Source: an uncultured Desulfovibrio sp.
Lineage (GTDB): Bacteria; Desulfobacterota; Desulfovibrionia; Desulfovibrionales; Desulfovibrionaceae
DNA: 32,488 nt
Assembly: GCA_944324555.1 (NCBI GenBank)
Contig: CALUWU010000104.1
Coordinates: 1 to 32,488 of the forward strand
Direction: 5' to 3'
Shown here: positions 1 through 8,066 of the stretch, piece by piece
How positions within the stretch are numbered: position 1 is the first letter of the stretch
Layout: the number at the start of each line of letters is the position of its first letter
Translations under genes and position numbers: made by a program
Notes under the pieces: model-generated
Databases searched by the model: none
What the model was told of the DNA's origin: nothing
Seen by the model: the letters and a program-made list of their open reading frames with translations, nothing else

Positions 1-1720
1 GTCGCAGGGGGGAGGTCATGGGCGCGTAGCGGGCCAGCCCCAGCGCCGCATGGGGTCGCGCCTGCACCTCAAGGCTGGAGGGAATGAGCGCCCGCATGAT
101 GCGCGTCATGTCCTGCGGCGCGGACCAGACGCCCGCGTATTCGCGCGGGAGGGCCACGTCCTGCGTGCGGTGCAGCAGGGGCAGGGAACGGGCGGCGGCC
201 CAGTCGGCCGCCGAGGCGCTTGCGAGAATCATCATTTCCGCAACCATCGGCTGCGTATCCGGGCAGGGCTTGTCCTGCGTCACATAGACCCGCACGTCCG
301 CGCCCTCGCCCACCAGCGTCACATACGGTTCGGGCCGGTCCATGATCACGGCGCCGTCCGCAATGCGGGCGGCCTGCCGCGCCCGCGCAAGCTCCCTCCC
401 CAGCCGCAGCTGTTCGCCAAAGGCGGCCGCGGGGTTCTCCCCGTCGGGAGCGCGCCCCTCGTCTAGCGCGTCAAGCGCGTCCTGGCAGTCGGTATAGGTC
501 AGATTGGCCGCCAGACGCACGCGGGCCGTCCGCAGGTCGCACTCGCCCAGGCTCCCGTCGGCGCGCACGTCCACCCTGACGCACAGGGCCGGACGCGCCT
601 CGCCGCTCCTCAGCGAAAGCAGATCGGTGCCCAGACATTCCGGCAGCATGTGGCAATCGCCTTCCGGCAGATAGATGCTTGTGCCCCGCCGCAGCACGGC
701 CTTGTCCAGCGCGCCGCCAAAGGGCCAGCAGAGCGCCGGACAGGCAAGGGCCAGCGTCAGGCGCCAGCCGCCGTCGGGAAGGGGTTCGACAAAAAAGGCG
801 TCGTCCACATCGCGCGTGCTGGCGCTGTCGATACTGATAAAGGGCAGATCGCTGACCGGCAGATCAAGCGCGGCGCCGTCGCGCAGGAGCTTGTCCACCT
901 CGTCCCCATAGGGACGCCACCAGTCGTCGCCGGGCGCGTACCCCGCGCGATCCATCCAGAAATTATAGTGCGGCGGAATTTCGCCCCAGGCCGCAAGCAG
1001 CTGGTAAGGCAGGTGCGGAACGTCGGGCAGTCCCTTGGAAAGCATGCGCCACAGGGCGTCGTCTTCCTGCGTCTCGGGATCGGCCATGCGCCGGAAAAGC
1101 AGGGAACGAAGACGCGCGGCAACTTCGGGCGAAGGCCGCGTCACGGCGTCGTCCGGCGACAACACGCCCTTTTTTCCGGCGATATCCAGAAGGGCGCGCA
1201 GAAAGGCGGCCCCTCCCGCAATCAGCGCCTCCCGCTCTTCCCGCTCGCGCTGCTCCTCAAGCCGCTTCCGCACCGTTTCCTCGTCAAAGACCTGAAACAG
1301 CGGCGGCTGAAAGCGAAAATGACTCTTGCAGGCCAGCAGGGCCCGCCCGCAGGCGGCCACCCCGTCGGCATCCGTCGGCAAACCGGCCAGCTCGGCGAAC
1401 CAGAGCGCCGCGGCTTCGGGGACTTCCCCCTGCGCCATTTCCCAGATATCCAGCACGGGAACGGCCTCGGCCGCCTCCTCGCGCTTGCGGCGGCAGGCTT
1501 CCAGCGCCTTGACGCCCTCCTCCTTGCCCAGCGAGGCGGACAGGGCCGGGCCGGCCCAGGGAAGCAATCGCGCCGCCGTCAGGCGCGTTTCCCGCCTGTT
1601 GGGCAGCAGAAGCCGCAACTTGCCCGCGTTTTCTTCCATGACGAGGGCTATTTGAACCGCATTGCCTTCCAAATACTCCACCACGCATCCGGCGGAGGGA
1701 TACTGCACCAGTGCCGACAT
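1..1720 (-). CDS. RNB-family exoribonuclease (RNase II/R-like), 3' end of gene outside window
   Basis: This is the first 573 residues of a processive 3'-5' exoribonuclease acting on mRNA and structured RNA. The RNB catalytic core is visible: the acidic cluster reads ISIDSASTRDVDDAF, with D298, D304, D306 and D307 in the D-x5-D-x-D-D spacing of E. coli RNase II (D201, D207, D209, D210), so the enzyme should be active. It is followed by the usual YLPEGDCHMLPE stretch, and the window edge falls at a TSPLR motif typical of the end of the RNB domain. The N-terminus (about residues 1-60) looks like a small beta-barrel rather than the two cold-shock domains of E. coli RNase R, so it is nearer the short RNase II-like enzymes. 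The ATG at 1720 has AAGGAG five bases upstream. It is divergent from the citrate synthase gene. Whether an S1 domain follows cannot be seen. The family call is firm; the R versus II subtype is open. Confidence 0.9.
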   Translation of the reverse strand, partial: MSALVQYPSAGCVVEYLEGNAVQIALVMEENAGKLRLLLPNRRETRLTAARLLPWAGPALSASLGKEEGVKALEACRRKREEAAEAVPVLDIWEMAQGEVPEAAALWFAELAGLPTDADGVAACGRALLACKSHFRFQPPLFQVFDEETVRKRLEEQREREEREALIAGGAAFLRALLDIAGKKGVLSPDDAVTRPSPEVAARLRSLLFRRMADPETQEDDALWRMLSKGLPDVPHLPYQLLAAWGEIPPHYNFWMDRAGYAPGDDWWRPYGDEVDKLLRDGAALDLPVSDLPFISIDSASTRDVDDAFFVEPLPDGGWRLTLALACPALCWPFGGALDKAVLRRGTSIYLPEGDCHMLPECLGTDLLSLRSGEARPALCVRVDVRADGSLGECDLRTARVRLAANLTYTDCQDALDALDEGRAPDGENPAAAFGEQLRLGRELARARQAARIADGAVIMDRPEPYVTLVGEGADVRVYVTQDKPCPDTQPMVAEMMILASASAADWAAARSLPLLHRTQDVALPREYAGVWSAPQDMTRIMRALIPSSLEVQARPHAALGLARYAPMTSPLR

Positions 1721-1796
1721 AGTCACTCCTTGAGGCATACAATCGGGCATTTTGTCGCCGCTGGCAAGAGGACGGGGCCGCCTGCCGGAAGAGGCT

Positions 1797-1825
1797 TTGA
1801 CGCTACGTCCAAATCGGCGTATATT
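1797..1825 (+). promoter_or_regulatory. Sigma-70-type promoter of the Re-citrate synthase gene
   Basis: TTGACG (1797-1802) and TATATT (1820-1825) are separated by exactly 17 bases, close to the sigma-70 consensus and standing out in GC-rich surroundings. Transcription would start near 1832, giving a leader of about 45 bases before the ATG at 1879. It is one of the two best promoter matches in the window. Confidence 0.75.
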
Positions 1826-1878
1826 ATCGGCTTCACAATGTCTCTTCCGCCCGTCCGCGGGCGCACAGGCGGTTTATC

Positions 1879-3690
1879 ATGAGCGTACTCCATCATACGG
1901 GCAGCAGCCGTCCCCTGCAGTTGCAAAACTGCGACGATCCGCAGCTGTATCGCGAAATCTTCCCCTACACCAGCATCTGCCGGACAACGTTCGACGAAAC
2001 CCTGCTGGCGCCGCGCCCAGCGGAGCAGATGCGCATCACCGACACGACCTTCCGCGACGGGCAGCAGGCCCGGCCCCCCTATACGGTCAAGCAGGTCGCC
2101 AAGATGTTTGACTTCCTGTACCGGCTCGGCGGCAAGTCCGGCCTCATTTCGGCGTCGGAATTCTTTCTGTATTCCGCCCGCGATCGCAAGTGCGTCGATA
2201 TCTGCCGCGCGCGCGGCTATCGCTTCCCCCGCGTCACGGCCTGGATTCGCGCCAACAAGGACGACCTCAAGCTGGCGCGCGACATGGAGTTCGACGAAAC
2301 GGGCATGCTGACCAGCGTTTCCGACTACCATATCTTCCTCAAGCTGGGCAAAACGCGGCAGCAGGCCATGGACATGTACACGGGGCTGGCCGAGCAGGCG
2401 CTGGAATGGGGCATCATCCCCCGCTGCCACTTCGAGGACGTCACCCGCGCCGATATCTACGGCTTCTGTCTGCCCCTGGCCCAGCGGCTCATGGAGCTTT
2501 CGCGCCAGAGCGGCATGCCCGTCAAAATCCGCCTGTGCGACACCATGGGCTACGGCGTGCCCTACCCCGGCGCGGCCCTGCCCCGCTCCGTGCAGCGCAT
2601 TGTCCGGGCCTTTACCGACGAGGCCGGCGTGCCCGGCGAATGGCTGGAGTGGCACGGACACAACGACTTCCACAAGGTGCTCGTCAACGGCGTCACGGCG
2701 TGGCTGTACGGCTGCGGCGCCGTCAACAGCACGCTGTTCGGCTTCGGCGAGCGCACGGGCAACACCCCGCTTGAAGCGCTGATTATCGAGTACATTTCCC
2801 TGACCGGCGACGACGGCGCGGCGGATACGGCCATTCTGAGCGAAGTCGCCGACTTCTTTGAAAAGGAACTGGATTACCGCATCCCCCACAACTACCCCTT
2901 CGTCGGCCGCGACTTCAACGCGACCAGCGCGGGCGTGCATGCCGACGGTCTGACCAAGAACGAGGAAATCTACAATATCTTCGACACGCGCCGCCTGCTG
3001 GGCCGTCCCGTGCCCATCATCATCACGGACAAGACCGGACGCGCGGGCATCTCCTACTGGATCAACAACAATCTCCGCCTGCCCGAGGAGCGTCAGGTTT
3101 CCAAGAAGCATCCCGCCGTGGGGCGCATCTACGACGCCATTGTCGAGCTCTACGAAAACGGCCGCACCACCCACATGTCGCACGACGAAATGCAGGCGCT
3201 GGTGCAGCGCTTCATGCCCGAGCTCTTCGCGACGGAATTCGACAAGATGAAGCAGCTCGCCGGAGACCTTGCCGCGCACCTCATCGTCAAGCTGGCCTCC
3301 CGCCAGGAGCTGCGCGACTTCGGCAAGCAGGCCTGCGCGCGTCTGGACGCCTTCGCCGCCGACTATCCCTTCATTCAGTATCTGTACCTGACCGACAGGG
3401 ACGGCAAGCTCAAGTGCGCGACCATCACGGACCCCGCCTACAAGGAAAAGTATCAGGCCCTGCCCATAGGCTACGACTTCTCGCAGCGCGAGTGGTTCAG
3501 AATGCCCATGCAGACCGGCGATCTCCATATCATGGACGTGTACCAGTCGCATTTCACGGACAAGCTGATCATCACCGTTTCCTGCGCCGTCACGGACGAG
3601 GAAGACAACATCATGGGCGTGCTTGGCGTGGACATGCAGCTTGAACAGCTGCTCAAGCGGGCGCAGGCCCTGCGGCAGGAAGCGCGGTAG
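1879..3690 (+). CDS. Re-citrate synthase (homocitrate/isopropylmalate synthase family) with C-terminal Cache-like domain
   Basis: The predicted reaction is condensation of acetyl-CoA with oxaloacetate to citrate with Re-face stereochemistry, as in Clostridium kluyveri and classical Desulfovibrio strains. The N-terminal part (about residues 1-450) is an HMGL-like TIM barrel: it has ITDTTFRDGQQA at about residue 53, HFEDVTRADIYGF, and the metal-binding WHGHNDF. The reading as Re-citrate synthase rather than isopropylmalate synthase rests on resemblance to the clostridial enzyme over the SEFFLYS, SDYHIF and CDTMGYGV stretches, recalled from memory. The C-terminal part (about 480-598) is unusual: YLYLTDRDGK, DFSQREWF, a DVYQSHFTDKLIITVS block and GVLGVDMQLEQL follow the order seen in Cache/PDC sensor domains. 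The protein has no membrane segment, so this would be a cytoplasmic ligand-binding extension. The gene ends at a terminator and is followed by isocitrate dehydrogenase and an aconitase. The start is the ATG at 1879; the ribosome site is weak. Confidence 0.82.
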   Translation: MSVLHHTGSSRPLQLQNCDDPQLYREIFPYTSICRTTFDETLLAPRPAEQMRITDTTFRDGQQARPPYTVKQVAKMFDFLYRLGGKSGLISASEFFLYSARDRKCVDICRARGYRFPRVTAWIRANKDDLKLARDMEFDETGMLTSVSDYHIFLKLGKTRQQAMDMYTGLAEQALEWGIIPRCHFEDVTRADIYGFCLPLAQRLMELSRQSGMPVKIRLCDTMGYGVPYPGAALPRSVQRIVRAFTDEAGVPGEWLEWHGHNDFHKVLVNGVTAWLYGCGAVNSTLFGFGERTGNTPLEALIIEYISLTGDDGAADTAILSEVADFFEKELDYRIPHNYPFVGRDFNATSAGVHADGLTKNEEIYNIFDTRRLLGRPVPIIITDKTGRAGISYWINNNLRLPEERQVSKKHPAVGRIYDAIVELYENGRTTHMSHDEMQALVQRFMPELFATEFDKMKQLAGDLAAHLIVKLASRQELRDFGKQACARLDAFAADYPFIQYLYLTDRDGKLKCATITDPAYKEKYQALPIGYDFSQREWFRMPMQTGDLHIMDVYQSHFTDKLIITVSCAVTDEEDNIMGVLGVDMQLEQLLKRAQALRQEAR

Positions 3691-3709
3691 GCCGACGAAT
3701 AACCATTTC

Positions 3710-3744
3710 GGGGAAAGCGGCGCAAACGCCGTTTTCCCCTTTTT
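3710..3744 (+). terminator. Rho-independent terminator after the Re-citrate synthase gene
   Basis: A 13-bp stem (3710-3722 with 3727-3739, one G:U pair) closes a four-base CAAA loop and is followed immediately by five T. It begins 19 bases after the stop codon. It should end most transcripts before the isocitrate dehydrogenase gene, so that gene is either expressed by read-through or has its own weak promoter in the 45 bases that follow. Confidence 0.85.
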
Positions 3745-3789
3745 CCACCGTTTCGAGCGACACGGCTTGAAAGAGACCGAGGAAACACA

Positions 3790-4929
3790 ATGAAAAAAAC
3801 TGTCTACTGGATCGAAGGCGACGGCATCGGGCCGGAAGTCTGGAGCGCCGCGCGTCCCGTCATCGACGCGGCCCTGGCCAAGGAAAGCGATATCCGCATC
3901 GACTGGGTGGAGCTGCTGGCCGGCGAAAAGGCCCAGAAGGAAACGGGCGGCCCCCTGCCTGAAGAAACCGTCCGGACCCTGCGCGGCGCGGAAGTGGCCA
4001 TGAAAGGCCCCCTCGGAACGCCCGTCGGTTCCGGGATACGGAGCCTGAACGTGGCCCTGCGCCATACGCTGGATCTTTACGCCTGCATCCGTCCGGTTCG
4101 CCACTTTGAAGGGCTGGAAACGCCCGTCAAGCATCCCGAAAAGGTGGATATGGTCATCTTCCGCGAAAATACGGAAGACGTCTACGCGGGCATCGAATAT
4201 CAGGCGGGCACGCCCGAGGCGAAAAAGCTGGTCGCCTTCCTGCGCGACGAGCTGGGGGTAACGAAAATAGACGACGCCGCCGCCGTGGGCATCAAGCCCA
4301 TGACCGAACGCGGTTCCAAGCGCCTCGTGCGCCGCGCCCTGCGCTTCGCGCTGGATACGGGACGTACCAGCCTTACCCTTGTGCACAAGGGCAATATCAT
4401 GAAGTTTACCGAAGGCGGCTTCCGCCAGTGGGGCTATGATCTCGCCGCCGAGGAATTCGGCGATCTGACCTGCACGGAAAAAGAGCCCGTTTCGGGCAGG
4501 CTCGTTATCAAGGACCGCATTGCCGACGCCATGTTCCAGGAAGCGCTGCTGCGTCCGGAACAGTATTCCGTCATCGCCACGCCCAACCTCAACGGCGACT
4601 ATCTCTCCGACGCGCTGGCCGCGCAGGTGGGCGGACTCGGCCTTGCGCCCGGCGTGAACATGTCCGATTCGCTCGCCTTCTATGAGGCCACGCACGGCAC
4701 CGCTCCCACCATTGCCGGACAGGACAAGGCCAATCCCGGAAGCGTCATTCTCTGCGGCGCGCTCATGCTGGAGCATATCGGCGTGCCGAAGGCCGCCGAG
4801 CGCATTCGCAATGCGGTTTCCAGGGCGATCAAGAACGGCGCCGTTACCGTGGACCTCGCCGCGCAGGTGGAAGGCGCCAGGGTCGTTGGCTGCCGCGCCT
4901 TCGGCGATATCATCGGCGAAAATCTCTAG
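3790..4929 (+). CDS. icd: Isocitrate dehydrogenase, prokaryotic type, predicted NAD-dependent
   Basis: Oxidative decarboxylation of isocitrate to 2-oxoglutarate. The 379-residue protein has the signatures of the isocitrate/isopropylmalate dehydrogenase family: GDGIGPEV near the N-terminus, RSLNVALRH (S85 matches the E. coli phospho-serine 113), FRENTEDVYAGIEY (Y132), LVHKGNIMKFTEG (K200) and NLNGDYLSD (D274). The serine-asparagine substrate motif marks it as isocitrate rather than isopropylmalate dehydrogenase. It is shorter than E. coli Icd (416). The four E. coli residues that hold the NADP 2'-phosphate (K344, Y345, Y391, R395) correspond to T307, I308, V354 and A358, so NAD use is predicted. 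The ATG at 3790 has GAGG about seven bases upstream. The gene lies between Re-citrate synthase and the aconitase homologue, which supports a role in glutamate supply. Confidence 0.93.
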   Translation: MKKTVYWIEGDGIGPEVWSAARPVIDAALAKESDIRIDWVELLAGEKAQKETGGPLPEETVRTLRGAEVAMKGPLGTPVGSGIRSLNVALRHTLDLYACIRPVRHFEGLETPVKHPEKVDMVIFRENTEDVYAGIEYQAGTPEAKKLVAFLRDELGVTKIDDAAAVGIKPMTERGSKRLVRRALRFALDTGRTSLTLVHKGNIMKFTEGGFRQWGYDLAAEEFGDLTCTEKEPVSGRLVIKDRIADAMFQEALLRPEQYSVIATPNLNGDYLSDALAAQVGGLGLAPGVNMSDSLAFYEATHGTAPTIAGQDKANPGSVILCGALMLEHIGVPKAAERIRNAVSRAIKNGAVTVDLAAQVEGARVVGCRAFGDIIGENL

Positions 4930-4935
4930 ACGGCG

Positions 4936-4958
4936 GGGGGAACGCGCGGCGTTCCCCC
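4936..4958 (+). terminator. Hairpin after isocitrate dehydrogenase gene
   Basis: A perfect 10-bp stem (4936-4945 with 4949-4958) with a three-base loop lies just after the icd stop. Only two T follow, so it is a strong hairpin but a weak intrinsic terminator. It ends 18 bases before the start of the LysE-type gene and could also stabilise the icd mRNA 3' end. Confidence 0.6.
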
Positions 4959-4976
4959 TTCCGCGCCGCACAGCCG

Positions 4977-5627
4977 ATGCACGCTCTCGTTATCTTTGCT
5001 CCCGTGGCGGCCCTGATGGTCGTCCTGCCCGGGCCGGACTTTGTCCTGATCTCGCGCACGGCGCTGGCCGAAGGCCGCGCGCGGGGGCAGGCCGCCGCGC
5101 TGGGCGTGGCCTGCGGCGTGCTTCTGCATACCGCGGCGGCCATGATCGGCCTCTCCGCCGTCATTGCCGGTTCCCCCCTGCTTTTCGGCGTCCTGACCTA
5201 CGCTGGCATCGCCTATCTTGGATGGATGGGGCTTTCTTCCGTGCGTCATGGTCTGCGTATTGCGGGTTCCGTCGCCGATATCGACGAGGAACGCCCCGCG
5301 TCCGCGCCCGCCATGACGCCGGGGCAAGCCTTTCGTCAGGGATTTCTGACAAATGTCCTGAATCCCAAGGCCGTGCTTTCCTTTCTCACGCTGCTGCCGC
5401 AGTTCATGACGCAGACGGCGCCCCTTCCTCCGCAATTTCTGGCGCTGGGCGGCATGCTCTCCCTGTTCTGCCTTCTCTGGTTCTGCACGCTGGCATGGCT
5501 GCTCGGCCGCCTTCGCCGCGCCTTTGCGCGTCCGGTCTTTCAACGGCGGCTGCACATTGTCGCGGGCTGCGTCTTCTTGCTGTGCGCCGCATTGCTGTTG
5601 ATGTTCCACGCGGGCGGGCGCGTCTGA
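4977..5627 (+). CDS. LysE/RhtB-family amino acid exporter
   Basis: A 216-residue inner-membrane protein with about six hydrophobic segments, of the size and layout of LysE/RhtB carriers that export amino acids or homoserine lactones by proton antiport. The two family landmarks are present: VVLPGPDFVLISR after the first helix and FLTNVLNPKAVLSFL at the start of the fourth. A charged linker (DIDEERPASAPA) lies between helices three and four. The substrate cannot be read from sequence; threonine or homoserine is suggestive because threonine synthase is two genes downstream, but glutamate-family amino acids are equally possible given the citrate genes. The start at 4977 has no convincing ribosome site; the upstream hairpin occupies that space. 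Confidence 0.85.
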   Translation: MHALVIFAPVAALMVVLPGPDFVLISRTALAEGRARGQAAALGVACGVLLHTAAAMIGLSAVIAGSPLLFGVLTYAGIAYLGWMGLSSVRHGLRIAGSVADIDEERPASAPAMTPGQAFRQGFLTNVLNPKAVLSFLTLLPQFMTQTAPLPPQFLALGGMLSLFCLLWFCTLAWLLGRLRRAFARPVFQRRLHIVAGCVFLLCAALLLMFHAGGRV

Positions 5628-5677
5628 CGCGCCGCCGCGCTGTTTTGCCAACCCTTCTCTCCATAAAGGATTGTCCC

Positions 5678-7990
5678 ATGATTCAGCTTGACGACAGGGC
5701 CGTCGTTGTCGACGGCGACGCGCTGCTTTCCGTCGACGAGGCCGCCGCGCGCGGCATAGACGCCGGCCAGGCCCGCAAGAACACCCTCGCGAGCCGCATT
5801 CTCGCGGCGCACGACGTCTCCGGCGGACGGGACGGAACCCTGCGCCTGCGCTTCGACGCCCTGGCCTCCCACGACATCACCTATGTGGGCATCATTCAGA
5901 CGGCCCGCGCCAGCGGTCTCGAACGCTTCCCCATGCCCTACGCCCTCACCAACTGCCATAACAGCCTCTGCGCCGTGGGCGGCACCATCAACGAGGACGA
6001 CCATCTGTTCGGCCTCACCGCCGCCCGCAAGTACGGCGGCATCTTCGTGCCGCCCCACATGGCCGTCATTCATCAGTACGCGCGCGAAATGCTGGCCGGC
6101 TGCGGCAAGATGATCCTCGGTTCCGACAGTCACACCCGTTACGGCGCGCTGGGAACCATGGCCGTGGGCGAAGGCGGGCCGGAACTGGTCAAGCAGCTTC
6201 TTGGCAAGACCTACGACGTGAACGAACCCGAAGTGGCGCTTGTGTGGCTGGAAAACGCGCCCCAGCCCGGCGTCGGCCCCCAGGACGTGGCGCTGGCCAT
6301 CATCGGCGCCGTCTTCAAGAACGGCTTCGTCAAGAACCGCGTCATGGAATTTGCCGGCCCCGGCGTCGCGGGACTGTCCGTGGAATACCGCTGCGGCATC
6401 GACGTCATGACCACGGAAACCACCTGCCTGTCCTCCATCTGGCGCACGGACGACAAGGTGCGCGACTACCTCGCCCTGCACGGCCGCGCCGACGCCTACG
6501 CGGAACTGAAGCTTGAGGCCCCGGCCTGCTACGACCGCCTGATCCGCGTCGATCTCGCCGCCGTGCAGCCCATGATCGCCCTGCCCTTCCACCCCAGCAA
6601 CGCCTACCCCATTGCGGAATTCATCCGCCATGCGGACGATCTGCTGGGGACGGTCGAGGAAGAAGCCCGCAAACAGTTCGGCAAGGCGGCCGAAGGCCTG
6701 CGGCTGCGCGCCAAGATCCACGACGGCGGCGTCTGGACCGATCAGGGCGTCATCGCCGGCTGCGCGGGCGGCTCCTTTGAAAACTGCGTTCTGGCGTCGG
6801 CCATTCTCGACGGCGGAAGCACGGGCAACGGCGCGTTCTCCCTCTCGGTCTATCCCGCCAGCGAACCGCAATCCCTCGCCCTTGTCCGCAACGGCGCGGC
6901 GGCAAAGCTCATGGCGGCGGGCGCCATCATCAAGAACGCCTTCTGCGGCCCCTGTTTCGGAGCGGGAGACACCCCCGCCCACGGCGCGCTGTCCATCCGT
7001 CACTCCACGCGCAATTTCCCCAACCGCGAAGGCTCCAAGCCCGGCAACGGGCAGGCCAGCGCCGTGGCGCTCATGGACGCCCGTTCCATTGCGGCCACGG
7101 CGGCAAACGGCGGCAAGCTCACGCCCGCGACGGATCTCGACTGGACGGATTCCCGTCTCCAGCCCGATCTGCGCTATGATTTCGACGCGAACCTCTACGC
7201 CCGCCGCGTCTACAACGGCTACGGCCATCCCGAGCCGGAAACCGAGCTCAAGCTCGGGCCGAATATCACCGACTGGCCGCGCATGAGCCCCCTGCCGGAG
7301 CATCTGCTGCTCAAGGTGGCCTCGGTGATCACCGATCCCGTCACCACGACGGACGAGCTGATTCCCTCCGGGGAAACCTCCTCCCTGCGGTCCAATCCGC
7401 TGCGCCTGTCCGAATTCACCCTGTCGCGCAAGGACCCCGCCTATGTGGGGCGCGCCAGGGATACGCAGGCGCTGGAAAAGGCGCGCCTTGCCGATCCCGC
7501 CGACGCTTCCCTGCTGGAAACCGTGCGCGGGCTGTGCGCCGCTCTCAAGACGGCCGACGCCGGAAGCTATGCCGATCTCTGCGGCGCGTCGCTCAAGGAA
7601 ACGGGCCTCGGTTCCACCATCTTTGCCCTGAAGCCGGGCGACGGTTCCGCCCGCGAACAGGCCGCCTCCTGCCAGAAAGTGCTGGGCGGCTGGGCCAACA
7701 TCGCCGCCGAATACGCCACCAAGCGCTACCGCTCCAACCTCATCAACTGGGGCATGCTGCCGCTTGTGGCCGACGCCGCGCTTGCGGAACAACTGAACGT
7801 GGGCGACGCCGTGGCGCTGCCGCATATCCGCAAGGCCGTTACGGAAAAGAAGGAATCCATTCAGGGCTGGCTGCTGCCCGCCGGCGGCGGCGACGCCAGG
7901 CCGCTGACCTTTACGCTCAGCGGTCTTACCGACGACGAGCGCCAAATCATTCTCGACGGCTGCCTCATCAACTTTTATAATAGACATTAG
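5678..7990 (+). CDS. Aconitase-superfamily hydratase, probable aconitate hydratase
   Basis: A 770-residue [4Fe-4S] hydratase, probably interconverting citrate and isocitrate. The reading frame is open far upstream, but the real start is the ATG at 5678, seven bases after AAAGGA. Cluster ligands are present at canonical spacing: C362 (in GCAGGSFENC), C423 and C426 (in CGPCFGAGD), against 358, 421 and 424 in mitochondrial aconitase. The SDSHT motif is at 149-153, and GDGSAREQ gives S657 and R659, matching catalytic S642/R644. The usual CTNSS box is replaced by CAGGS, and the NRNF region reads TRNFPNREGSKPG, so this is a divergent branch of the superfamily, resembling the uncharacterised E. coli YbhJ type. 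Its place with Re-citrate synthase and isocitrate dehydrogenase argues that it is the working aconitase. Another alpha-hydroxy-acid hydratase cannot be excluded. Confidence 0.85.
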   Translation: MIQLDDRAVVVDGDALLSVDEAAARGIDAGQARKNTLASRILAAHDVSGGRDGTLRLRFDALASHDITYVGIIQTARASGLERFPMPYALTNCHNSLCAVGGTINEDDHLFGLTAARKYGGIFVPPHMAVIHQYAREMLAGCGKMILGSDSHTRYGALGTMAVGEGGPELVKQLLGKTYDVNEPEVALVWLENAPQPGVGPQDVALAIIGAVFKNGFVKNRVMEFAGPGVAGLSVEYRCGIDVMTTETTCLSSIWRTDDKVRDYLALHGRADAYAELKLEAPACYDRLIRVDLAAVQPMIALPFHPSNAYPIAEFIRHADDLLGTVEEEARKQFGKAAEGLRLRAKIHDGGVWTDQGVIAGCAGGSFENCVLASAILDGGSTGNGAFSLSVYPASEPQSLALVRNGAAAKLMAAGAIIKNAFCGPCFGAGDTPAHGALSIRHSTRNFPNREGSKPGNGQASAVALMDARSIAATAANGGKLTPATDLDWTDSRLQPDLRYDFDANLYARRVYNGYGHPEPETELKLGPNITDWPRMSPLPEHLLLKVASVITDPVTTTDELIPSGETSSLRSNPLRLSEFTLSRKDPAYVGRARDTQALEKARLADPADASLLETVRGLCAALKTADAGSYADLCGASLKETGLGSTIFALKPGDGSAREQAASCQKVLGGWANIAAEYATKRYRSNLINWGMLPLVADAALAEQLNVGDAVALPHIRKAVTEKKESIQGWLLPAGGGDARPLTFTLSGLTDDERQIILDGCLINFYNRH

Positions 7991-8066
7991 AGCGGCGTTC
8001 CCGAGGCCGTTCGACCGGCGCCGGACGGTTCGTGCCCGCCGGCGCAAATATATCAAGGAGTTTTCT

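Noticed and set aside
1723-4971. A 1082-codon minus-strand open frame across the citrate synthase and isocitrate dehydrogenase genes
   Set aside because: It is antisense to two genes with clear catalytic motifs. The translation is low-complexity (Gly, Ala, Arg, His, Val) with no domain, as expected from GC-rich DNA with few stop codons.
5594-5612. TGTTCCACGCGGGCGG as a third parS-like site
   Set aside because: Only the left half-site matches; the right half has several mismatches and it lies alone within the LysE-type gene.
4682-5677. N-terminal extension of the aconitase frame by more than 330 codons
   Set aside because: The extension overlaps icd and the LysE-type gene in another frame. 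The ATG at 5678 has AAAGGA and starts the family-like sequence.
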